DNA from: Oceanisphaera sp. IT1-181
GTDB lineage: Bacteria > Pseudomonadota > Gammaproteobacteria > Enterobacterales > Aeromonadaceae
Length of the DNA: 64,000 nucleotides
Direction of reading: 5' to 3'
Assembly (NCBI RefSeq): GCF_033807535.1
Contig: NZ_CP136856.1
Location: forward strand, 2,909,001 to 2,973,000
Made by a program: the position numbers and the translations under genes. Of this stretch, positions 51,112 through 60,123 are shown piece by piece; the first letter of the stretch is position 1, and each line of letters starts with the position of its first letter. A model generated the notes under the pieces. That model was not told where the DNA came from and searched no databases. It was given only the letters and a program-made list of their open reading frames with translations.

Positions 51112-52853
51112 ACGCCAGCGGTTTAGCGCGCAGTTTATTAACCGCTTCTTTACTGACCGACGGCCAGCTAGAGCTGGCCCTGACCCAAGTTCAACAAGAA
51201 GCTAAGCCGCTGAGCACTGTGCTCGTCGAGCGCAAATTACTGTCGAGTCATGAGTTGGCCCAATTTTGTGAGCACCATTACGGCTTACCCTTGTTCGACT
51301 TAAATACCCTGGCCGCTCAAGATTTACCGCCGCAATATCTGAGCATGGACTTAATTGAGCGCCATCACGCGCTGCCGATATTCTTGCAAGATAACGTCTT
51401 ATATCTGGCCGTGTCAGATCCAAGCAATATGCAGCCGTTAGAGGACTTTAGCTTTCGTTTTAATGTGGTTACGGATACTAAGTTAGTGGAAGAAGCTAAG
51501 TTATCAGCCTTGATCAGCCAGCTACAGCGCGGTGATGAGCCCAGCCTCATCGATTTAACTCACAGCTCAGAGGAAGACGCAGATGCCCTCGTTGAACTGC
51601 AAAGTAGTGCTGATGAAGAAACGTCCTACGACCAAGATGATGCGCCACTCGTACGCTATATTCATCAAGTGCTGCTAGATGCGGTGCACCAAGCGGCTTC
51701 CGATATTCACTTTGAACCTTATGAGCGTTTTTACCGCATCCGCTTTCGCATTGATGGCATCTTGCATGATGTGGCCTCCCCTCCCAGCCATTTGGCCAAC
51801 CGTTTTGCCGCGCGGCTAAAAGTCATGGCGCGCCTCGATATTGCCGAGCGCCGTCTCCCTCAAGACGGCCGCATTAAATTGCAGCTAAGCCGTCACAAGT
51901 CAGTGGATATGCGCGTCAGCAGTTTGCCGACCCAAGCCGGTGAGAAAGTCGTGTTACGCTTGCTTGATAACGCCATTACTAAATTGGATATCAACCAACT
52001 GGGCTTTAATGAATGGCAAAAATCCGCGTATTTAAAGGCACTACATTTATCCCAAGGGCTCATTTTGGTTACCGGCCCTACTGGCTCCGGAAAAACCGTG
52101 TCGCTTTATACTGGCTTAAGCATTCTGAATACGGTGAGCAGTAATATCTCAACCGCCGAAGATCCCATTGAGATTATTATGCCGGGCATTAATCAGGTAC
52201 AAATTAACCCTAAAGCAGGCTTAGGTTTTGCCCAAGCGCTAAGAGCCTTTTTACGCCAAGATCCGGATATCATTATGGTCGGGGAAATCCGTGATTTAGA
52301 GACCGCTGAAATTGCCATCAAGGCGGCACAAACCGGCCACCTTGTACTCTCCACCCTACACACCAACTCCGCCACAGACACCCTGACTCGGTTGAGAAAT
52401 ATGGGACTGGCCGCCTACAACATTGCCTCTTCAGTCAGCCTGATCATGGCCCAACGCCTCGCCCGTAAACTCTGCCCTCATTGTAAGAAACCAGAGGTGT
52501 TGTCTGCGCCACAATTAGCCTTGTTGGGACTTAGCTGCAAGAGTCTTAACAACAATGAGCAGGATTTCCATGATCATGAACTCAACGACCGAGAGCTAAA
52601 CGACCAAGCATTAAATTTATACCAAGCAAGTGGCTGCGCCTTATGCACCGACGGCTATAAAGGCCGAGTCGGCATTTATGAGGTATTACCCATGAATGAC
52701 ACTTTAGCGGAGCTAATGCTCAGCGGCGCCGACTCCCTAACGCTGGCCCGAGCCGCTGTAGCCTCGGGTATGCTGACCTTGCGCCAAGCGGCACTGGCTC
52801 AGGTACAACAAGGCATCATTAGCTTGGCAGAGGCCAATCGCATTACTCAGTGA
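51105..52853 (+). CDS. pilB: Type IV pilus assembly ATPase
   Basis: About 582 residues from a GTG at 51105 that overlaps the end of pilA by seven bases; other non-ATG starts (TTG at 51087) are possible and no strong ribosome site is visible. MshEN-type N-terminal domain (about 10-150, with SLLTDGQLELALTQVQQ and PLFDLNTL). The C-terminal GspE ATPase has Walker A VTGPTGSGKTVSLYT, the Asp box AEDPIEI, Walker B IIMVGEIRDLETAE and the His box LVLSTLHTNSA. The zinc tetracysteine is CPHC and CALC. It powers pilus extension. The MshEN part in other bacteria binds cyclic di-GMP, which is interesting next to the GGDEF gene at 35 kb. Confidence 0.93.
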   Translation: MLNASGLARSLLTASLLTDGQLELALTQVQQEAKPLSTVLVERKLLSSHELAQFCEHHYGLPLFDLNTLAAQDLPPQYLSMDLIERHHALPIFLQDNVLYLAVSDPSNMQPLEDFSFRFNVVTDTKLVEEAKLSALISQLQRGDEPSLIDLTHSSEEDADALVELQSSADEETSYDQDDAPLVRYIHQVLLDAVHQAASDIHFEPYERFYRIRFRIDGILHDVASPPSHLANRFAARLKVMARLDIAERRLPQDGRIKLQLSRHKSVDMRVSSLPTQAGEKVVLRLLDNAITKLDINQLGFNEWQKSAYLKALHLSQGLILVTGPTGSGKTVSLYTGLSILNTVSSNISTAEDPIEIIMPGINQVQINPKAGLGFAQALRAFLRQDPDIIMVGEIRDLETAEIAIKAAQTGHLVLSTLHTNSATDTLTRLRNMGLAAYNIASSVSLIMAQRLARKLCPHCKKPEVLSAPQLALLGLSCKSLNNNEQDFHDHELNDRELNDQALNLYQASGCALCTDGYKGRVGIYEVLPMNDTLAELMLSGADSLTLARAAVASGMLTLRQAALAQVQQGIISLAEANRITQ

Positions 52854-52862
52854 ACCACCAGC

Positions 52863-52990
52863 CTTTGTAGAGGCCGCTTTAGCCGGCCGGTTTTGCGTAG
52901 CAAAACCCAAAACCGTGGTGATATCTCTTTACCTAAGAGACGGCCACCAACAAAACCAGCAGCTAAAGCACTGGACTACAAGGCCGGTGT
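52863..52990. repeat. REPIN-like element, family D, between pilB and pilC
   Basis: CTTTGTAGAGGCCGCTTTAG on the left faces GCAGCTAAAGCACTGGACTA, running into CAAGG, on the right. The latter matches 55983-56015. It fills most of the 188-base pilB-pilC gap. Confidence 0.55.
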
Positions 52991-53041
52991 TTGCCTTTAA
53001 CTTACGGCGTATAGCATAAGGCGCTCAGGTGGAGGTCGCTC

Positions 53042-54253
53042 ATGAGCAAAAAGCAGCCCTATCATTGGCAGGGCATCAACAAAAATGGCCAAGCTGTGTC
53101 GGGTGTGGTGCAAGAGTCGAGTCTATTGGCAGTAAAGTATCAATTACAACGTCAAGGTATTCAGCCGACTCGAGTACAACGCAAACGCCCGCCTTTATTC
53201 AGCCAATTTAAGCAAACCATCACCGCCGCAGACATTGCCATTATGACGCGTCAATTGGCGACTATGCTGCATGCCGGTATACCACTTGTACAAAGCTTGA
53301 AATTGATTGCCCGTTCGGCCACCAAGGCCCCGCTTGCCCACATGCTGACACTGCTGGTCACGGACGTTGAAAATGGCCAGCCCTTATCCCGAGCTCTTAA
53401 GCAATTCCCTATGCAATTTAGCAACCTGTATCAGGACTTAGTACAGTCGGGTGAGCAAATGGGCGCCTTAGCAGAGGTGTTTGAGCAGTTGGCTGACTAC
53501 GCGGAAAAAGCGCAACTGTTGAAAGCTAAAATAAAGAAAGCGCTGTTTTATCCGGCCATAGTGCTGCTGGTAGCGGCGCTGGTGTCAGCCATTCTATTAC
53601 TGTGGGTGATCCCGCAGTTTGAGGAGATGTATGCCAACTTTGGCGCGCCTTTACCTTGGTTTACACAAGTAGTGATCAGCTTATCTCGCGGCTTGCAGCA
53701 CTACGGCGGCTACCTACTGCTAGTGTTGGTGCTGCTCTGCTATTGGTTTATAAAAGCTCGACGTAGTGCTAATCGGTTGCGCCAACAACAAGACCGCCTA
53801 TTGCTTAAATTGCCGGTGTTAGGTGCCATCTTGCAGAAAGCCGCACTCACGGGCTTTGCCCGCACGCTAGCTGCTACCTTTGCCGCCGGCATTCCCTTAA
53901 TAGAAGGGCTAACCTTGGCTGCCGGAGCCTGCGGCAACCATGTCTACAGCCAAGCGGTATTGCAGGTGCGAGCCGATGTGGTAGCCGGCATACCGCTGCA
54001 TTTAGCATTGGGCTCCAGTCAGCTGTTTCCTGATCTATTAGTGCAACTTGCCATGATAGGTGAGGAAACCGGTGTTATTGACGATATGATGCATAAAGTG
54101 GCAAGCATTTATGAAGCCGAAGTGGACGCAGCAGTGGAGGCTTTGGCCAGTTTAATTGAGCCAATGATGATGTTGGTACTGGGGATTTTAGTTGGCGGAC
54201 TAGTGATTGCCATGTATCTTCCCATCTTTAATCTGGGTAGCGTTATACATTAA
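53042..54253 (+). CDS. pilC: Type IV pilus inner-membrane platform protein
   Basis: 403 residues, as expected for PilC/GspF (about 405). It begins MSKKQPYHWQGINKNGQAVSG. It carries two repeated GspF domains, each with the F-T-R-Q-L type motif (IMTRQLATMLHAGIPLVQSL and GFARTLAATFAAGIPLIEGL), and three membrane segments (about 178-200, 220-240 and 378-398). It anchors the PilB motor to the pilus base. An AGGTGGAGGTCGCTC ribosome region precedes the ATG. It is part of the pilABCD cluster despite the 188-base gap. Confidence 0.95.
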   Translation: MSKKQPYHWQGINKNGQAVSGVVQESSLLAVKYQLQRQGIQPTRVQRKRPPLFSQFKQTITAADIAIMTRQLATMLHAGIPLVQSLKLIARSATKAPLAHMLTLLVTDVENGQPLSRALKQFPMQFSNLYQDLVQSGEQMGALAEVFEQLADYAEKAQLLKAKIKKALFYPAIVLLVAALVSAILLLWVIPQFEEMYANFGAPLPWFTQVVISLSRGLQHYGGYLLLVLVLLCYWFIKARRSANRLRQQQDRLLLKLPVLGAILQKAALTGFARTLAATFAAGIPLIEGLTLAAGACGNHVYSQAVLQVRADVVAGIPLHLALGSSQLFPDLLVQLAMIGEETGVIDDMMHKVASIYEAEVDAAVEALASLIEPMMMLVLGILVGGLVIAMYLPIFNLGSVIH

Positions 54254-54333
54254 TGTCCGTATCTTCATTAACGCTTATATTGCCATTAATACTGGATGCT
54301 CATTATTTATATTTTCATCAATAAGGATTCGAA

Positions 54334-55200
54334 ATGGCGGTGCTGAGCCAATGGCTAACCCAAGATATACTCTCCCTTTATATCATTGTTACTTTGCTAA
54401 GTTTACTCGTCGGTAGCTTTTTAAATGTGGTTATTTATCGACTGCCGGTGATGTTAAAGCGTGAGTGGCTCCAAGATTGTGCCGAGCTCAACGACAGCCC
54501 TGCCCCCGAACAAGCAACCTTTAATATCTGCACCCCACGTTCGCGTTGCTCTCACTGTCAGCATCAGCTGGGTGCTCTGGATAATATCCCACTACTCAGT
54601 TGGTTAATGCTCCGCGGCCGCTGCCGCTATTGTCAGGAAAAAGTATCTAAGCGCTATCCCTTAGTTGAATTAAGCACCGCCATATTATCTGCGGCGGCCG
54701 TATGGCGTTTTGGCGCTAGCCCAGAGTTGCTGGCCGCCTTGTTATTTACTTGGCTGCTGATCTGCATGACGATGATCGATGTGGACCATCTTTTATTACC
54801 GGATAATCTGACCCTGTCGCTGTTATGGCTAGGGTTATTAATTAATCTCAATGGCCTATTTATCCCTTTATCGGATGCGGTAATAGGTGGCGTGATTGGT
54901 TACGGCATCTTGTGGAGTTTATATTGGGCGTTCAAGCTGGCCACCGGTAAAGAAGGCATGGGCTATGGCGACTTTAAACTATTAGCCGCGCTCGGCGCTT
55001 GGTTTGGCTGGCAGGCTATCTTGCCGATACTGCTACTCTCATCTGTAATAGGCTCAGTTATAGGCCTAAGCCTAATGGCGAGTCGCCGCTTAAATGCACA
55101 GCAAGTACTGCCCTTTGGACCGGCACTTGCCATCGCTGGCTGGGTGTATCTTATTTGGGGCAAACCTTTAATCAACTGGTACTGGAGTGTGGCGTTATGA
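54334..55200 (+). CDS. pilD: Prepilin peptidase and N-methyltransferase
   Basis: 288 residues, equal to family length. The first membrane helix (VTLLSLLVGSFLNVVIYRLP) is followed by a cytoplasmic zinc loop with two CxxC pairs (CSHCQHQLGALDNIPLLSW and CRYCQEKVS). Further helices carry the catalytic aspartates in LLICMTMIDVDHLLLPD and the GxGD-type motif GMGYGDFKLLAALG. It cleaves prepilin leaders (PilA and minor pilins) and methylates the new N-terminus. It lies 80 bases after pilC and overlaps coaE by four bases (ATGA), the usual gammaproteobacterial linkage. Confidence 0.96.
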   Translation: MAVLSQWLTQDILSLYIIVTLLSLLVGSFLNVVIYRLPVMLKREWLQDCAELNDSPAPEQATFNICTPRSRCSHCQHQLGALDNIPLLSWLMLRGRCRYCQEKVSKRYPLVELSTAILSAAAVWRFGASPELLAALLFTWLLICMTMIDVDHLLLPDNLTLSLLWLGLLINLNGLFIPLSDAVIGGVIGYGILWSLYWAFKLATGKEGMGYGDFKLLAALGAWFGWQAILPILLLSSVIGSVIGLSLMASRRLNAQQVLPFGPALAIAGWVYLIWGKPLINWYWSVAL

Positions 55201-55799
55201 CATATACAGTCGGAGTAACCGGTGGCATCGGCAGCGGCAAAAGTACCGTCGCTGACTTATTCGCCGAGCTTGGCATAGTGGTGGTGGATGCGGACGTGAT
55301 TGCCCGAGAAGTAGTGGCCCCCGGCGAGCCGGTACTAGATGCTATTGGTGCCTATTTTGGTCCAGAAGTGATCGCCGCAGATGGCAGCTTAAATCGCGCC
55401 CTAATGCGTGAGCGGATCTTTGAGAATGCAGCTTATCGTCATTGGCTGGAAGCCTTACTGCACCCTTTGATCCGCGAGCGCATGATTACCGAATGCCAGA
55501 ACGCTCGCTCGGCTTATTGTTTATTAGTAGTACCGCTCTTGGTCGAGAATAAGCTTACCGACTTATGCCAGCGAGTGCTGGTGGTGGACGTGGCTGAATC
55601 AACCCAAATAGCGCGTACTACGCAACGGGATAATATAGCGGCCGCACAAGTTGAGGCCATGATGGCCACCCAAGCCAGTCGCGAGCAGCGCTTGAATGCT
55701 GCCGACGATGTGCTTGATAACAACGACTCTGATCTCACGCAGATAAAAGCCGCCGTGCTGCAATTGCATCAGCAATATTTGGCATTGTCGGGAGCCTGA
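55197..55799 (+). CDS. coaE: Dephospho-CoA kinase
   Basis: 200 residues from the ATG at 55197 that shares ATGA with the pilD stop. P-loop VGVTGGIGSGKSTVADLFAELG, then VVDADVIAREVVAPGEP and the lid region. LLVVPLLVENKLTDLCQRVLVVDV is characteristic. It phosphorylates the 3'-hydroxyl of dephospho-CoA in the last step of CoA synthesis. In many relatives zapD (yacF) and yacG follow coaE; here an intrinsic terminator and an unrelated aminopeptidase gene follow, so the operon ends early. Confidence 0.96.
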   Translation: MTYTVGVTGGIGSGKSTVADLFAELGIVVVDADVIAREVVAPGEPVLDAIGAYFGPEVIAADGSLNRALMRERIFENAAYRHWLEALLHPLIRERMITECQNARSAYCLLVVPLLVENKLTDLCQRVLVVDVAESTQIARTTQRDNIAAAQVEAMMATQASREQRLNAADDVLDNNDSDLTQIKAAVLQLHQQYLALSGA

Positions 55800-55843
55800 G
55801 TCCTACGGACAACTTAAGCCAGAGATAAAATCATAAGACAAAC

Positions 55844-55882
55844 AAAAGGGTCGAATACGTTTAAAAGTATTCGACCCTTTTT
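55844..55882 (+). terminator. Terminator after coaE
   Basis: Stem AAGGGTCGAATAC / GTATTCGACCCTT with a short A-rich loop and a T-run, 45 bases beyond the coaE stop. It ends the pilABCD-coaE transcript and may also serve the opposite strand. Confidence 0.92.
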
Positions 55883-55906
55883 AATTGTGTGCCGTTCAAA
55901 ACAGCG

Positions 55907-56015
55907 CTTACTCGTAGGTAAAGAGCCATCACATTTCGTCGAAGGCGGAACTATTTAAAAACCATCCAGCTTCGCTGAACTTGCAGCTAAAGCGCAAGAC
56001 TACAAAAGACGGTGT
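55907..56015. repeat. Family D repeat between coaE and the aminopeptidase gene
   Basis: The right part GCAGCTAAAGCGCAAGACTA, running into CAAAAGACGGTG, matches the right arm at 52863-52990. The left part begins CTCGTAGGTAAAGAG. Confidence 0.5.
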
Positions 56016-56020
56016 CTGCT

Positions 56021-56056
56021 TTTAGCTAGGTGCTTGGTGCTCGGCGCTCGGCGCTA
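56021..56056. repeat. Low-complexity word repeat (GGCGC..GGTGCT type), copy
   Basis: TTTAGCTAGGTGCTTGGTGC continues as TCGGCGCTCGGCGCT, next to the aminopeptidase stop. It is related to 24511-24548 and 38710-38736. Confidence 0.45.
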
Positions 56057-56059
56057 CCC

Positions 56060-57388
56060 TTAATCCCCGTCCCATTCACAAAAAAATGCCTGCAATGCTT
56101 GGCCTAAGTACCAGGCATCTTTGGTGCCGGCGGTTTCACGGATGGAGTGCATCGACCATTGCGGTGCGCCTACATCCACCACCCGCACGCCTAATTTAGT
56201 GGCAGCAACCGGACCTATAGTACTGCCGCAGCCCATATCTGATCTCACCACAAAGTGCTGGTAAGGTACCTTGGCCAAATCGCAAAAATGTCTAAATAAA
56301 GCGCTGGTTTCTGAGCTGGTCGCGTAACGCTGATTAGCATTCACCTTGATCACTGGGCCGGCATTGATTTTAGGACCATGGTTTTCATCATGCTTATCCG
56401 CATAGTTAGGATGTATGGCGTGAGCGTTGTCAGCAGAGATCAACAAAGAACGCGCCATCATGCGCTGATATTCTTGCTCATCACCACTCAAACGGCGTAA
56501 CACACTTTCTAAAAATGGACCTTCGGCGCCGGTGGCGGAAGAGCTACCCACTTCTTCATGATCGTTACACACCAACAGCGAGGTGGCCGCTGGCTGTTTG
56601 CTAGATAAGAGAGCCTGAAGTCCTGTGTAACAAGACAATAAGTTATCAAGGCGTGCCGAGCTGATAAACTCTTGCTCCAACCCTACCAAAGCCGGTGGCT
56701 GGGTATCGTAGAAGCACAAGTCATAATCGATAACTTCAGCGACGTTATGACCTGCTGTGCGTAACCAAGTAGCGAGCCACTCACGCAACACTAAGCTTGG
56801 GTTAGGCTTTCCATTAGCATCAGTATCAGCACTCGCATCGAGTCCTAGCACTGGCGGCAAATGCAGCTGAGCGTTTATTTCAGAGTTTTTATTCGCCTCA
56901 CGATTGAGGTGAATCGCTAACGATGGGATCACCGCAATCGGCTTTTTCACATCAATCAGTGCAGTCTGTAATTTACCCGCTTCATTACGAAAATATATCT
57001 GCCCCGCAAGCGACAGATCTCGGTCAAACCACGGATGCATCAGCACGCCGCCATACACTTCTACCCCTAGCTGCAAATAGCCTTGGTGTAGTAGCTCAGC
57101 GTTAGGTTTCACTTTTAAGCACGGGCTGTCGGTGTGCGCGCCTATCATGCGCACGCCAGCGTCAAACACTGGCTGCTCGCCTAAGCGAAAGGCAATAATT
57201 GAGCGACCACCACGAACAAGCCAATAACCTTGGCCTGGCTGCAATTGCCAAGCTTCGCTTTCATTTAATTCGCTAAAGCCCGCCGCTTCAAGCTCGCGCA
57301 CCATAGTATTCACCGCATGGGCTGGGCTAGGTGAAGCTTGTAAAAAGTCGATTAAACCCTGATTAAAATCTGCTTGCTGTTGAGTCAC
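56060..57388 (-). CDS. apeB: M18 family aminopeptidase
   Basis: 442 residues, close to other M18 aspartyl aminopeptidase-type enzymes (about 430). Metal-site motifs are visible: MIGAHTDSPCLKVKPN, ISSARLDNLLSCYTG, LLVCNDHEEVGSSSATGAEG, LLISADNAHAIHPNYADKHDENHGPKI and VVRSDMGCGSTIGPV. These dodecameric zinc enzymes remove N-terminal acidic residues in the cytosol. It is a single leftward gene, with repeat sequence on both sides. Substrate specificity is inferred from the family. Confidence 0.93.
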   Translation of the reverse strand: MTQQQADFNQGLIDFLQASPSPAHAVNTMVRELEAAGFSELNESEAWQLQPGQGYWLVRGGRSIIAFRLGEQPVFDAGVRMIGAHTDSPCLKVKPNAELLHQGYLQLGVEVYGGVLMHPWFDRDLSLAGQIYFRNEAGKLQTALIDVKKPIAVIPSLAIHLNREANKNSEINAQLHLPPVLGLDASADTDANGKPNPSLVLREWLATWLRTAGHNVAEVIDYDLCFYDTQPPALVGLEQEFISSARLDNLLSCYTGLQALLSSKQPAATSLLVCNDHEEVGSSSATGAEGPFLESVLRRLSGDEQEYQRMMARSLLISADNAHAIHPNYADKHDENHGPKINAGPVIKVNANQRYATSSETSALFRHFCDLAKVPYQHFVVRSDMGCGSTIGPVAATKLGVRVVDVGAPQWSMHSIRETAGTKDAWYLGQALQAFFCEWDGD

Positions 57389-57545
57389 TTTTTATTACCT
57401 CGAAAACAAAGCCAAACCCCGAAGGGCAGCTTTAGGGGAAAAGACGTTTTGCTGCGCAACTATTTACCTAAGACAGGGGCCGACTAAAGATGGCCCCTAC
57501 AAAAACACCTTTCTCGGGGTTAGCTTACGGCTCCGTTTGCTGTTC

Positions 57546-57637
57546 ATGGATTGCCGCGTCGCTGCACTCCTCGCAAAGACAGAGGTGTTATTAGTACGCT
57601 CTTAAGCCGTCTTTGCGAGCGTAGCGAAGCAATCCAT
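57546..57637. repeat. Inverted repeat element with long arms
   Basis: The left arm 57546-57580 (ATGGATTGCCGCGTCGCTGC...) and the right arm 57609-57637 (...GCGTAGCGAAGCAATCCAT) are imperfect inverted copies. The ends are ATGGATTGC / GCAATCCAT and the inner parts CTCGCAAAGAC / GTCTTTGCGAG. This type of short palindromic element occurs in many proteobacterial genomes. It lies in the 299-base gap upstream of the aminopeptidase gene and downstream of trmB. Confidence 0.7.
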
Positions 57638-57687
57638 TCTTTTGGCTGGCAACTTACGGCTTCAAGCTTACCGCTGCCCGAAGGGCT

Positions 57688-58449
57688 TTATTCTGTACGT
57701 GTAAAGATCAGATCCCAAACCCCGTGGCCTAAACGATGACCGCGCTGCTCGAACTTGGTCAACGGACGATAGTCAGGTCGTGGCATATAATCGCCTTCGG
57801 TAGACGCATTAACGTAACCTGGGGCCGCATTCATCACATCCAGCATATGCTCGGCGTAATTTTCCCAGTCGGTGGCCATATGAAACTCGCCACCAACTTT
57901 AAGCTTACTGCGCAGCATTTCCACGAACGCAGGCTGTACTATACGGCGCTTATGGTGGCGCGTTTTGTGCCAAGGATCTGGGAAAAACAACTGCACTCTG
58001 TCTAAGCTTTGCTCCGCTAACATATGCTCAAACACTTCGACCGCATCGTGACACATCACACGCAGGTTAGTGATTTTGGCCTCAGCTGCGCCCATTAAAC
58101 AAGCGCCCACGCCCGGGGTGTGCACTTCGATACCGATATAATCGAGCTCAGGCGCCACTTTCGCCATCTCGACTAACGAGCCCCCCATACCAAAACCAAT
58201 TTCTAGCACTCTTGGTGCAACACGGTTAAACACCGCATCTAAATCAATCAGTTGTGGCTGATAATCAATGCCCATTATCGGCCACTGTTCAGTCATGGCT
58301 TTCTCTTGGCCTTTGGTCAAGCGTCCTTCTCGCAACACGAAGCTGCGAATTTTTCGTCTACGCAGCTCTTGTTCTGGCTCGGTAAGCTCTGGTTGCTCGA
58401 GCTCCGTTTGCTCGGTCTTAGTTGGCTTAGGCGCGTGTTCATCTGTCAT
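57688..58449 (-). CDS. trmB: tRNA (guanine-N7)-methyltransferase
   Basis: 253 residues, with an N-terminal charged extension of about 45 residues rich in Glu, Pro and Lys before the conserved core (RSFVLREGRLTKGQEKAM). The SAM-binding motif is LEIGFGMGGSLVEMAKVAP. The hallmark FFPDPWHKTRHHKRRIVQPAF carries the catalytic Asp, and TDWENYAEHMLDVM follows. It makes m7G46 in tRNAs. E. coli has trmB divergent from mutY; here an aminotransferase gene lies between. The true start could be downstream of 58449 because the first residues are of low complexity. Confidence 0.95.
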   Translation of the reverse strand: MTDEHAPKPTKTEQTELEQPELTEPEQELRRRKIRSFVLREGRLTKGQEKAMTEQWPIMGIDYQPQLIDLDAVFNRVAPRVLEIGFGMGGSLVEMAKVAPELDYIGIEVHTPGVGACLMGAAEAKITNLRVMCHDAVEVFEHMLAEQSLDRVQLFFPDPWHKTRHHKRRIVQPAFVEMLRSKLKVGGEFHMATDWENYAEHMLDVMNAAPGYVNASTEGDYMPRPDYRPLTKFEQRGHRLGHGVWDLIFTRTE

Positions 58450-58531
58450 TTAACTTCTCCGGCTGGCTTAGCAAGCCTACTTTAAGATAATTTTTAATAT
58501 GTTGATTTAGCTTCAGTCTCAAAATGAAAAA

Positions 58532-58563
58532 ACTGCATTCTTACCTTAAGGTAAGAATGCAGT
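58532..58563 (-). terminator. Perfect 32-base palindrome, probable terminator of the aminotransferase gene
   Basis: An exact 32-base palindrome centred on TTAA, beginning ACTGCATTCTTACC. On the minus strand it is followed by TTTTTTCATTTTG. It lies 158 bases beyond the aminotransferase stop and about 83 bases before trmB. Confidence 0.7.
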
Positions 58564-58720
58564 AGTAATTTCACGCTCATTATAAAACGACTGTCGTTTG
58601 TAAACTTACCGCTTCAAGCTTACGGCTGTTATTTTATGCACGGGAGGAGTAAAAAAACATTCCAAGCTGATAATTCGGCATTTCCCACCTCCCCCTCACG
58701 CTTCACCCTTTACGATCGAC

Positions 58721-59899
58721 TTAAAGCACTTGGCTGATCACGCGCCCTAAGCGCTTGATGCCCTCTTCAATGGTGGCCTCATCGGCACCCGCATAGCTTA
58801 GGCGTGCACTATTCAAAATATCTGGGCGCACATAAAAAGGCTGGCCGGGTACGAAGGCCACGTTTTCTTTGATCGCCACATCAAATAATTCCATGGCATT
58901 GATGTGCTTAGGCAATTTCAACCACAAGAACATGCCACCCTCAGGTCGAGTAAACTCGATACCCGGGCAGTACTTGAGCAGAGCATTTTCCATGGCGACT
59001 TTTTGGCGGCCATACACGGTACGAATGCGATCAATATGTTCATCAAGATCGTTCTCTTGCAGATAGCTATGCAATACCTGCTGTACGAAACCATTGGTAT
59101 GTAAGTCCGACGCTTGCTTGGCAATGGTGACCTTTTGGCATAACCAGTCGGGCATTAACATCCAACCCAAACGGAAAGATGGCACCACCACTTTAGAGAA
59201 AGAGCCCAGCAACACCACGTTCTCCGGTGCTAGCTTGGCAATCGGCGGCAAATGCTCACCTTCAAAGCGCAACTCACCGTAAGGGTTATCTTCAATCATC
59301 AGCACATCGTGCTTGATTAAGCGCTCGGCCACTGCTTGGCGATTTTCAAGGCTATAGCTCAAACCGGTAGGATTTTGAAAGTTAGTGACGCCATACAACA
59401 TGCGCGCATGGTTAGGCTCGGCTAACAGAGTATCTAACTCAGCTAAATCCAAGCCATCGTCATTGAGCGCTACACCCTGAAAATTGGGCTGATAAACAGA
59501 TAACGCTTGAATTGCACCTAAGTAACCGGGCTCTTCAATAATGAGGTTATCACCTTCATTGACCAACACTTTACCCAGCAGATCCAGCGCCTGCTGAGAG
59601 CCATTGGTGATCAAAATATTGTCTGGCGACACCTGCATTCCATATTGCTTAAAGTAGCGATCAGCAATGTATTGACGCAAGGGCGCAAAGCCTTCGGTAG
59701 CCGCATACTGCAAGGCGCCATTGCTGTGGTTTTGCAACACCTTAGTGCTGGCTACGGCGAGTTGCTCATGAGGAAAAAAAGCCGGATTCGGTAAACCGCC
59801 AGCAAAGGAGATAACGTCTGGGTTCATCGCGACTTTAAGAATTTCACGGATAAAGGAAGGCTCTACCTTGGCAAAGCGTTGCGCAAAAAAGGGTTGCAT
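58721..59899 (-). CDS. PLP-dependent aminotransferase (MocR/LysN-like, class I/II)
   Basis: 392 residues from the ATG at 59899, giving MQPFFAQRFAKVEPSFIREILK; an upstream start at 59977 would add 26 atypical residues. Fold type I elements: FAGGLPNPAFFP, NGSQQALDLLGKVLVNEGD, NFQNPTGLSYS, MIEDNPYGELRF and the PLP lysine in LLGSFSKVVVPSFRLGWM. There is no N-terminal helix-turn-helix, so it is an enzyme rather than a MocR regulator. Relatives act as 2-aminoadipate, aromatic or branched-chain aminotransferases. The substrate cannot be fixed from sequence. It is placed between trmB and mutY, which are neighbours in other gammaproteobacteria. Confidence 0.88.
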   Translation of the reverse strand: MQPFFAQRFAKVEPSFIREILKVAMNPDVISFAGGLPNPAFFPHEQLAVASTKVLQNHSNGALQYAATEGFAPLRQYIADRYFKQYGMQVSPDNILITNGSQQALDLLGKVLVNEGDNLIIEEPGYLGAIQALSVYQPNFQGVALNDDGLDLAELDTLLAEPNHARMLYGVTNFQNPTGLSYSLENRQAVAERLIKHDVLMIEDNPYGELRFEGEHLPPIAKLAPENVVLLGSFSKVVVPSFRLGWMLMPDWLCQKVTIAKQASDLHTNGFVQQVLHSYLQENDLDEHIDRIRTVYGRQKVAMENALLKYCPGIEFTRPEGGMFLWLKLPKHINAMELFDVAIKENVAFVPGQPFYVRPDILNSARLSYAGADEATIEEGIKRLGRVISQVL

Positions 59900-60123
59900 A
59901 AGGGTCTCTCTAAAAGCCGGTGCTTGACGGGCGCCAATAAAACTCTTCTCTTGTATCAGAAAACAGTTAAATAACAAACTACCTAGCGCAAATGAGTGCG
60001 CGTAACCCTGCCATCTTCACTCACAAAGTCGATTTTTTAGCGCTTTATTAGTGAAAGTGCGAGTTTGCGCAAGCCAGCGGAGTGTGCTCTGATCTTGCTA
60101 TTCTCATCCATATAGTCGCTATT

